NCBI GenBank assembly: GCA_014529385.2
Contig: CM043963.1
Span: forward strand, 64,699,969 to 64,729,968
Direction of reading: 5' to 3'
DNA length: 30,000 nucleotides
Source of the DNA: Adiantum capillus-veneris
Taxonomy: Eukaryota; Streptophyta; Polypodiopsida; Polypodiales; Pteridaceae
The first letter of the stretch is position 1. Each line of letters starts with the position of its first letter. Under the pieces are notes generated by a model that was not told the DNA's origin, searched no databases, and saw only the letters and a program-made list of their open reading frames with translations. Shown in pieces: positions 21,017 through 30,000 of the stretch. The translations under genes and the position numbers were made by a program.

Positions 21017-21958
21017 CTCTTTGACACATTGGTGACACCGGTGCTTCTTTATGGAGTGGAGGTGTGGGGTGGAAGCATCGGGAAGTCTACTTGGAAAGAG
21101 TTTGAGAATGTCCAAAAGCGTTTTCTCACCAACTTTCTCCAAGTCAAGACACAAACACCCTACATGCTCTTACTTCTTGAGTCCGGATCGCTTCCCATTG
21201 AGGTCTTGGGCATGGAAAGGGTTGTGGAGTACATGCGTAAGACACAACGTAGCATTTTGCATCGACTTCCTAGAATCGCATATGAAGCAAGTCAAAAGGT
21301 TCAAAAGACATGCAAGAGCAAAATACTAAGTTCGGGGTGGATGCTTGATATCAAGAAATGGTTTGGAAGATGGGATGCATGTCACTTGGTCAAGGATGCG
21401 TCGATCGACTCCCAAGTTAATGAGGCCTTCTTACAACGCCAATGTATCATGGCTTGGGAGAAATCTGGAGGTTCTCGCTTCAGCCATTACACCACACACG
21501 TTGCCCCAAACTACAAATCTCTCTTCTTCTCGGAACGAGGTAACCGAACCCCTTCCTACATCCTTGAGCCCATCCCGTTGAGTGCGATCCGCACCATTGC
21601 CTCCATTCGTCTTCGCTCCCATTCTCTACGCTGCGAGACAGGACGTTGGGGCACTGGCGAGGAGTGTCATCGACTTTGCACCTTATGCCCTCGTCAAGTG
21701 CGAGAGAGTGAGTACCACACACTACTTGAGTGCTCAGCTTTTGACCACATTAGGTCCTCTTTTTCCCATATATTCAGCCATGAGCTCTCCCTACATACCT
21801 TCCTCTCCCAACCACGATGTGGACTCTCTATTGCGACGCTCATTTCAGCCATTTTTGAGCATCGAGAGTCACTTATGAACTCCACTCACACCACGTGACA
21901 TGTTCATTTGGTCCCATAGGTCATATTTGACCTCCCAGGACGATAATAGAACTATCTA
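21017..21958 (+). pseudogene. Second, 5'-truncated copy of the LINE 3' end
   Basis: Starts abruptly at the sequence found at 19691 of the first copy and runs to the same 3' end, with only scattered substitutions. It encodes the C-terminal part of ORF2 after the RT core, including the CCHC finger, and keeps the reading frame intact to a stop at 21896-21898. It therefore shows what the first copy lost. Either an independent 5'-truncated insertion or a local segmental duplication of the LINE end. Confidence 0.9.
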
Positions 21959-21959
21959 A

Positions 21960-22005
<46 letters not shown>

Positions 22006-22105
22006 ATATATCCCTCATTCTCTATATTTCTATCCCTCTCTATCTCTCCCTCATTCTCTCTATTTCTCTCCCTTTCTATCTATACTCTCTCTTTCCGTCT
22101 TTCCG

Positions 22106-22148
<43 letters not shown>

Positions 22149-22192
22149 TCTCTCCTCTTTCCTCTTTCCCTATTTCTCTCCCTCTCTATCTC

Positions 22193-22256
<64 letters not shown>

Positions 22257-22390
22257 CATTCTCTCTATTTCTATCCATATCTCTCTCTTTCCATATTTCT
22301 CTCCCTCTCTATCTCTATTCTCTCTCTTTCCCTATATCTCTCCTCTCTTTTTCTACCCCTCTCTATCTTTCCCTATTTCTCTCCCTCTCT

Positions 22391-22429
<39 letters not shown>

Positions 22430-22619
22430 CTCTATTTTTCTCTCCCTCTCCCTCTCCTCTCTTTCCCTCTTTACCTATCTCTCCCTCTTTCTATCTTTCT
22501 CTATCTCTCCCTCTCTTTCCCACTTTCTCTATCCCTCCCTCTTTCTCTTTCTATCCCTATCTACCGCTATCTATCTCTCCCTATTTCTCTCTGTCCCTCT
22601 TTCTCTTTCTATCCCTCTT

Positions 22620-22654
<35 letters not shown>

Positions 22655-22673
22655 ATTTCTATCCCTATCTCTA

Positions 22674-22764
<91 letters not shown>

Positions 22765-22907
22765 ATTTATCTCTCTCTCTATCTACATTTATCTCCCACA
22801 CTCTCCATTTATCTCTCTCCCTCTCTCTTTCTCTATCCCTCATTCTCTCTATTTATCTCTCTCTATCTTTATCCCCTCTCTCCATTTATCTCCCTCTCTT
22901 TAAATTT

Positions 22908-22964
<57 letters not shown>

Positions 22965-23037
22965 TATCTATCTATGTATCTATTTCTCTCTCTCTTTCTT
23001 CATTTATCTCTCTCTCTCTCTCTCTCTCTATGTAACA
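21959..23037 (+). repeat. CT-rich satellite-like block with a (GT)n tract
   Basis: About 1.1 kb of almost pure pyrimidine on this strand, mixing TC, TCTA, CCCTC and TTTC units, with long pure CT runs (about 22201-22250, 22683-22718, 22916-22960) and a GT tract at about 22719-22762. Its open frames encode only Ser/Leu or Arg/Glu repeats and are not genes. Confidence 0.95.
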
Positions 23038-23219
23038 AACTTAACATTTCTATCTTTCATTTATATATTTCATTCTCTCCAAACAAGCATAGCAAATCTA
23101 TCATTTTCAAACAAGCCTTGGGAAGCAACCATTTCCAAACAAGCGGAGCAAAGCAACCATTCACAAATGAACGAGGTATGTTATGGATTCACTATTTTTT
23201 TAATCTTTTTTTATTTATG

Positions 23220-23262
<43 letters not shown>

Positions 23263-23639
23263 TAGAAAACAAGAGGGAAAGAGGGGGGAGGTACTTTGTT
23301 TTGTGTTTACCTCTTTCTTTGTAGTGCGGTTGATCTTCGAGTAGGTTGAGCTTCCAAAGAAGATGGCCGAAAACCCCCAGCGATGAAACCTATATTGATG
23401 TTGTGCTTCCAAAGACGACGGCGAAAACTTGGACGAAACCCTCTTCGATGAAACCTTTTTCGACCAAACTTGGGAAGCTTGGAGAAGGAGAAAGATGGAA
23501 GGGAGGGGGGGGGGGGGGGGGGGGGGGCGGAAGCTTGGGAGAAATGGAGGAGAGCAAGAACGCAGAGTATGCTATAGAAAACATGGCATACTCTGCCTTC
23601 TTGCCTATTTTAAGCGCTAGGAATTACTACGGATGTTAC
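23038..23639. other. Non-coding spacer with (GT)n and a 23-G run
   Basis: Contains a GT tract (about 23221-23260), a pure run of 23 G (23505-23527) and a short imperfect repeat of AACAAGC...GCAACCATT (about 23091-23165). Open frames are short, overlap on both strands and have no family signature. It may include the 5' flank of the CACTA gene that follows. Confidence 0.6.
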
Positions 23640-26600
23640 CGCATCCATTACCGCGTCTATTATCGCGACCGGTCATTTCAAATGGATACATGTACATGCA
23701 CATGCTACCTCAGGTCCCGTGTGCGTGCGTCAACGATTGTATGCTATATCGCAATGAGCATGTACATGCTACCTCATGTGTCGTGTGCAGGGAGGCACGA
23801 TGCAAGACAAGAGTGAGCCGGGTGCACCTACCCCGCAAGGTGTTGAGACATTTTCCATTAATTCCTCACATTCAACACATGTTTAAAAGCATGTCTACCA
23901 TGGAGCTTCTCACGTGGCACGTGAACCAGCACTCAACTGATGGAATGATGCGTGTCCCTGCGGATTCACCTGCATGGAGGCACATCAAAACTCAATGGCC
24001 AGAGTTTGGGTTGGATCCTCAACACTTGAGGCTTGGGTTAGCAATGATGGTGTCAACCCCTTCAGCACTAAGTCTACTTCATGGAGCACTTGGCCTCTGG
24101 TGATCGTCAACTACAATATTCCACCATGGGAGACAACCAAGAAGGGAAATATACTTCTTTCCTTGCTTGTGCCAGGGAAGTACAAAGTGTCAAATATTGA
24201 TGTCTACCTCAATCCCCTCATCGAGGAGTTGGAGGAGTTATGGAGAGGCATTCTTGTTGTTGATGTCTCACTTGCAAAGAAGGAGAGAGAGGCCATTGTG
24301 AAGGAAATCCTTATGTGGACTATGCACGACTATCCTATGCTTGAAGAGATTTTTGGTAACCCCCTTTTCTCTACCTCTCTCTCCCTCTCTCCCTCTTTCC
24401 CTCTCTCCCTTTAGTTCACTTTAGTTTACTCATCTCTCTAGCCATATGATATGTATGCAGGGTTGTCTACATCGGGGCACAATGCATGTCCTACTTGCGA
24501 GACATCGTTGGTGAGGAAGAGTCCCGATTCTTTGCGCAAGGTAATCTATCCAAACAACCATCGTTTCTTACCCTAGGGGCATAACAAGCACAAGGCTCCA
24601 AAAAATGGGAAGACCCCTCTAAAGCTCACGATGGTAGATTGGGAAACCATTTGGGAAGAACACCACAACAACAATCTGGCTCCATGTCCTCCATCAAAAG
24701 GTATGTCAAGGTTCCATATTTTTAAGGCTTCCATATTGGAAGGACTTAAAAATACAACACCTCTTGGATCCCATGCACATATTCAAGAAAGTAGCCCAAA
24801 CACTATGGGACCACATTATTGGCAAGAAGGACTCTTTGGGTGCGAGGGAGGATTTGAGGCTTTTAAAACATCTCCCCGCCTCTGCTACTCCACGTCGTGC
24901 CCCAAATGGAAAGATTGTGCTTCCTAAAGCACCATGGATGCTAGCCAAAGAAGAATTAGACAAGGTGAAGGGTACCATTGCCTCTATTCACACACCAACA
25001 GGATACGTGAGGTCGTTATAGGGAGCTTTCACAAAATCGAAGAAGGGTGGAAGTGTTCAAATGTATGGGTTGAAGTCCCATGATGGGCACAAGATGCTTC
25101 AGGTAATCTTCATACTCCCTATTATATCTATAGTTTGTGTGTGACTATCACTCACTTTCCCTTCCTCTGATTTACATTGCAGTTCATTCTGTCAGTGAAA
25201 GTATGTGTATATATCGGGACAAGAAAGTCAGGGACGCTATTTTCACACTAGGAGAGTTAGTAAGGTACACCACAAGACTCCACTCCACCACACCTTTTTT
25301 ATGTACTCAATAATTTCAACTAGCACTTAGTGTATCCTTGTGGGTTTTCTTGCAGATTTGTGAGCTCCAGGGAAATCGAAATAGATGCTATCCCTCCTGC
25401 TCAAACAATTGCAACAGAAACTGTGCCATTGAAGATGCATTTCCTCGATCGGTCCTTCTTATTCAAATTCACCTCTTGGTTCACGTAGTGGAGGAGATCG
25501 CTATATGTGGAGTAGTGCACGCACGATGGATGTTCTTCTTAGAAAGGTTTTTAAAGACTCTCAATGTTTTTGTGCAGCTACGGTCTCAACAAGAGGCACG
25601 TTTGGCCGAAGGGTGGATCATTCAAGAGGTATTTGTTTACATATTAGAGTATTTGGCACAAGTTGATCCTTCAATGCCTCACATGTGGTCAAATGAGGAA
25701 GATGCAAGGATGACTTCACGCTTTCCAAGTGGAAAGGGGAAACTACTAAACACGGATATGAATCTATCGTGAGTGGTCAATAACTTTTGTATTCTCAATG
25801 CAAAGATTATGACCAACTGGGTGGACTTGTGGATAGTAGCAAAGGCAAGGCGTTTGCAAGAGAGGGAAGCATGGAAACAAGCACATGGAGGAAGGAGGGC
25901 ACCCTCAGTGCCTAAAAACCTTGCCTGTTTCCCATATCTCATTAGTGTAGAGTGGATTCATGAGAGAATGACTGAGGCAGAACCGTGCGGAGAAGACATT
26001 ACGTGCAAAGAATGGGAATATGCAAGAGGCTGCGTACCAAAGGTAGAGTACTCATATACCTAAACCATATTGTAACGCTATTTCTTGAAATTATCTTTAA
26101 TATGTATTTGATAAATTAAGATATTTTTCTATTTTGTAGTGCCTTTCTTTTAACTCTATGTCATCAAAGGGTCATGACTTTTGTACGTGCCACATTGACG
26201 AGCGTAGAACCACCATGGATTGTGCCATCATGGGCAACTTTGACACAGATGGTGATGAAGCCAGGTACTACGGAACTATTGAAAGGATACTAAAGGTTAA
26301 TTTTAGAACCTTTCATACCTTTATCTTCGAGTGCAAGTGGTTTGCAAATGTGTCTAGACAACATGAGAATAACCTCTACACGGTGGACTCTAGTGTGCAT
26401 CACACAGAGAGGTATGATGATTTAGTTTTACCACGCAAATGTGAGCAGGTGAGTGACATGTACCTTTTTTATTCTTATTTTATTGTAGCGTTAGTTATAA
26501 CAATGTTACTCACTTTGAGCTTTTATTCTATAGGTCATCTATATCCTAGCAATCCACCAACCAAAACTTTGGTTCCTAATTCCTGTAACACCTTGGGAGA

Positions 26601-26698
26601 GAACCATTTTTTCTACTAATGAAGTGGGGACTATCTTTGACCCTCTTTCACCTCCGACTTTGGATGAGGTGGAAATTGTTACCATATACATGAGGTAG
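23640..26698 (+). pseudogene. CACTA (En/Spm) TNP2-type transposase gene, broken
   Basis: Encodes remnants of the TNP2-like transposase that moves CACTA elements. From about 23840: HIQHMFKSMSTMELLTWH, then DGMMRVPADSPAW, then LGLAMxGVNPFSTKSTSWSTWP, NYNIPPWETTKKG, LVPGKYKVSNIDVYLNPLI. An intron (about 24355-24461) and frame breaks follow. DPMHIFKKVAQTLW and AREDLRLLKHLP lie at about 24750-24870. A DUF4218-like part, HLLVHVVEEIAICGVVHARW and FLERFLKTLNVFVQ, is at about 25460-25580. A DUF4216-like part, FDTDGDEARYYGTIERIL and FECKWF, is at about 26240-26345, ending with a TAG at 26696-26698. Several stops and frameshifts make it inactive. Terminal CACTA repeats were not found inside the window. 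Confidence 0.85.
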
Positions 26699-26903
26699 TG
26701 ATGTGTGTGAACACACTAGGACCGCCAAAACATTTTTTCCCTCTTTAGGAGGTTTTTTCCCCAGAGCATTGTATATACGCCCATCACTCTAGGGCTATCT
26801 ATCTTTTCATTGCACACTAAGTAACACACTCTCTATTGTGTGCCTTGAGCTTCCTTCGTCTTCTCCAAGCTGTGTGTGTTTCTCTGCAACCCTAATTCCA
26901 ACA
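26699..26903 (+). repeat. 5' LTR of a Copia element
   Basis: The segment begins TGATGTGTGTG and ends CCAACA, just before a primer-binding site, so it fits a TG..CA long terminal repeat of about 200 bp. The exact left end is uncertain (a start at 26703 is also possible) because the matching 3' LTR lies outside the window. It abuts the stop codon of the CACTA gene. Confidence 0.7.
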
Positions 26904-26905
26904 AT

Positions 26906-26918
26906 TGGTATCAGAGCC
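26906..26918 (+). other. Primer-binding site for initiator Met tRNA
   Basis: TGGTATCAGAGCC is complementary to the 3' end of plant initiator methionine tRNA and is the usual primer site of Copia elements. It lies two bases after the LTR end. Confidence 0.9.
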
Positions 26919-27267
26919 GGTTACATCCTCTCGGGCTTAGTTGCCAGCTGCTCCAGCACACGTCTGCTCACTTTCTTCGATTACAGTGAGGTTTGGCGAG
27001 CGTTCATAGGTTAACAAAATTATTTCAAGCAAGCTCATAGAGCTCAGTCTGCTCAGATTTCTGATTCGGGCTCATTTTGGCCTCCGTTTCCACTACAAGC
27101 AGGTCTGCACATGCAATTTCGTCATTTTGTGCAAAAATTCTGTTAGTGCAGTTTTTTGCATAACAGGTGCCTTACAGTCTTCTACGGTTTGTGCTATATA
27201 GCACGTGTTGTTCCCGTTCCGTTTCTCCTATTTTCGGGCAGTTTTCACATCAGGTGCAGCATTTACC
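26919..27267 (+). other. Copia untranslated leader
   Basis: About 350 bp between the primer-binding site and the gag start codon. No gene seen. A packaging signal would be expected here but cannot be read from sequence. Confidence 0.6.
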
Positions 27268-30000
27268 ATGGCTAACAACAACAACACAGATGTGTTCAAG
27301 ATGTTTGCTGCTGAGGATAGGTTGGATGGGGACAATTACCCTATGTGGGCTTATATGATGCAACATGTTCTTGTGTCAAAGGGCATCTCGAATATTGTGC
27401 AGGGCATTGATGTACGCCTGGTTCTGAGGATGTAGGCGATGTTGAGGATGTTGTAGGTCTTGTTGCAAGGATTGCTGCTGTTAGAGTTGTTTTGCCTACA
27501 GGGGCAGAACAAGCTTATTGGGATGTAAAGGATGCGCAAGCTCATGCATTGATTGCATTGTCTGTGAAGCGCACCATTGTTCCTCACATCCGTTCAGCAA
27601 AATCTGCAAAACATGCTTGGGATATTCTAGCAAGTCTTTATGCAACCGCAATAAGGCTACAATTTCTTTTTGCATAAAGAGCTAGAGTCGAAGATTATGC
27701 ATGAGGAAGATGATATGGACACTTTTCTTGCTAGTGTCAAGGATATCAATGAGCAACTTATTTCTGCAGGTGAAGTCATTTCAGAAAGTCCCCTTGTGCA
27801 GACTGCTCTTGATGCCTTACGAGACTTTTGCTAGTACTTGGAGACTTATGACCCAAGGCCCATCCAGAAGTTGTCAAGTTTGATGCATTATGCACATTGT
27901 TGTTGCAAGAGTCACTTTCCAAAAAACAGGACTAGACAGCGTGCAGTTGAACAGGCTTTTATTGCTTCTCAAAGAAAGGGTGGTAACAGCAATGCAGCCA
28001 CTTCTTATGGTTCTGCTGTGAGTGGAAAAACTTCTGTTCCCAATGCTTCTACTGGCAGCACTTCGTCTGGCAATTCTGGTGATAAGGGCAAAAAGAAGAT
28101 GCGTTGCCACTATTGTAAAGCTAATGATCACTTGATCAAGTCATGTCCTAAGTTGAAGGCCAAAGAGGCTAAGAAGAAAGAGGGTGGTTCCACTGCAAAT
28201 GCTGGTTCCACTACAAATGCAGCCATTGTTGAGTCTTCTGTAAAAGGAGATTGTGATGCTGATGTCAATGCAGAATGGTCTTTTAGCACATAGTGCGCTT
28301 ACAATCTTGTTGTCCATGATGCATGCTTATCAGTTGCTGCAGGTCCCTCATGGGAATTCAGTCACTTGTGCAAACAATGCCTCTTGTCCGCTTTAGGGAG
28401 TTGGAAAGATTGTGCTTACTGCTGAAAATGGCAGTTCCTTCACACTTGTTGATGCACTTTATGTACCTGGGATCAAGAAGAATCTCTTGTCTGTATTCGC
28501 ACTTGCTAGACTTGGACTTGTAGTCAAATTTGTGGATGACAAATGTACAGTTCATGATCTCAGTTTTGGTGATGAAATTGTTGCATCTGGCCTTTTGTGC
28601 CATGGGCTGTATAAGCTCACTTTGTATGACAAGTGTGGACAAAATTTTGCAAATGTTGTGGCAGATTCAAGTGCTATTTCAGATGCAAAACTTTGGTATG
28701 CATGTTTTTGACATCTGAATTTTGCCAGTTTGCTGCGTTTGCAGAAATCTGATATGGTTGCTTCTTTGCCGTCTCTTGAAGCACCTGTCAAACATGTTTG
28801 TGAAGGTTGTATTTTGGGTAATATGAAGCGCTCTAAGTTTCCAAAGGATGGTTCAGTTCGGGCCACATGCAGGTTGCAACTTGTGCATAGTGATGTTTGT
28901 GGGCCCATGCAAACTCCGTCCTTGGGCAATTACCTTTACTTCGTGACTTTCATTGATGATTACTCTAGGCCTGCATGGGTATTTCCATGTAAATCGAAGT
29001 CCGAAGTTTCTATGTGCTTCAAACAATTTCTGGCTATGGCTGAAAATGTCTCAAAATGTACTATGGGCACCCTCCGTTCCGATCGAAGGGGGGAGTATAT
29101 GTCTCATGAATTTAATGCATTTCTGGCTAGTCGTGGGATAAAACACCAATGTACAGTGCCTTATACACCTCAGCAAAATGGTGCTGCTGAGAGGAAAAAC
29201 AAGTCATTGATGGAAATGGCAAAATGCATGGTCAAAAGTCAAGCATTGCCGCATTCTTTTTGGCTTGAGGCCATCATGTGTGCCACTTATGTACTTAACA
29301 GGTGCCCTCCAAAAGATTTGTAGTCTATTACTCCATATGAGGCATGGTATGATAGAAAGTCTTCTATTGAGCACATGGGTGTTTTTGGCTGTTTGGCATA
29401 TGCTTTGGTGCCACAAACACAACGCAATGATAAGGCTGTTAAATGTATTTTTGTTGGTTATAGTGCCGAAAGCAAAGGTTACATGTTGTATCATCTGCAA
29501 ACAAAGCGTATTCTGGTTTCTCAAGATGTAGTGTTTGTGGAAGATTTTGTTCATCCCTTGCTGTCATGTACTAGAAACAGTAACATAAGCTCACGAGACA
29601 TTTATGACACTTTGTTGCCTCTTTTCAGTGGTGGAAATACGAATGTAATTTCCAATGAGACAAATGTAGAACCTATGGGGGTTTCTGAAAATGTTACAGA
29701 TCAGCCTATTACTAATGCATATGTACATGATGTACTTGATGAGGAAAGGGCTGAAAATGAGCAGGCTAGAGGTATGCCAAAATGGCTGGTGCACACTTTG
29801 CGTGACAGTAAATTGGATGCACCTTTGTCTAGCCGTACTCGTTCAGGCTCTTGCCCATGCATCTTATGCATCAGATTGTTATGCTTTGGCTGTGTCTAGC
29901 TTACATGATGTTGAGGAGCCTCTGTCTTTTGATGAAGCACAGAATTCGGAAAATTGGATGGCTGCCATGCAATCAGAATATGATGCACTTATAGAAAATG
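27268..30000 (+). pseudogene. Copia gag-pol, degraded, truncated by window edge
   Basis: Gag starts at ATG 27268 with motif DRLDGDNYPMWAYMM, typical of Copia gag. It carries frameshifts near 27413 and 27655. The zinc knuckle CxxCx4Hx4C is intact at 28105-28146. The protease is badly damaged: a stop follows WSFST where an Asp-Ser-Gly active site is expected. In the integrase, the first His of the HHCC finger appears changed (LWYACF followed by a stop), but the DDE core remains: HSD at 28892, RSD at 29081 and GAAE at 29189, spaced 35 residues between the second Asp and the Glu. A TAG interrupts at about 29322. The RT begins near 29930 (SFDEAQNSENWMAAM) and leaves the window. Order gag, protease, integrase, RT identifies Copia. 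Confidence 0.93.

Overview
The window looks like plant nuclear DNA dominated by mobile elements. The evidence is spliceosomal GT..AG introns, very long (TA)n, (CT)n and (CA)n microsatellites, a plant-type non-LTR retrotransposon, a CACTA transposase gene with DUF4218/DUF4216-like parts, and a Copia element primed by initiator methionine tRNA. A fern or lycophyte genome would fit, but that is only a guess. I see no ordinary single-copy host gene, rRNA, tRNA or CRISPR array.

Layout. 1-3196: microsatellites, one near-perfect hairpin (586-717) and a nested tandem repeat. 3197-5074: a decayed minus-strand gene, probably transposon-derived, whose last exons were duplicated in tandem with a 354-bp period. 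About 5100-20560: a LINE (AP endonuclease, reverse transcriptase, CCHC finger) cut in two by an 11,874-bp insertion at 6427-18300. 21017-21958: a second, 5'-truncated copy of the LINE 3' end. 21959-23640: CT-rich satellite-like DNA. About 23640-26698: a broken CACTA (TNP2-type) transposase gene. 26699 to the edge: 5' LTR, primer-binding site and degraded gag-pol of a Copia element, running out of the window at the start of its reverse transcriptase.

The centrepiece is the insertion inside the LINE. It is bounded by 33-bp terminal inverted repeats (32/33 identical), and joining the LINE across it restores the LINE reading frame exactly with no visible target-site duplication. It carries four genes in two convergent pairs: A(+) a decayed DDE-transposase-like gene; B(-) an unrecognised acidic protein; C(+) a five-exon gene; D(-) an unrecognised protein. 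B and C diverge from a 2.1-kb microsatellite block that holds four short GC-rich foldback elements.

Gene C is the most striking object. The deduced product fuses a centromeric-H3-like histone (MARTK start, H3-type tail, one-residue-longer loop 1, Trp before helix 2) to a Ulp1-type cysteine protease (His335, Gln394, Cys400, with Asn in place of the usual Asp), an acidic linker and an FCP1/NIF-type HAD phosphatase. An exact 97-bp tandem duplication breaks the phosphatase exon in this copy. A transposon carrying a CENH3 mimic joined to a SUMO-protease-like and a phosphatase-like domain suggests chromatin- or centromere-directed biology. That last step is inference; the domain calls rest on motifs visible in the sequence.
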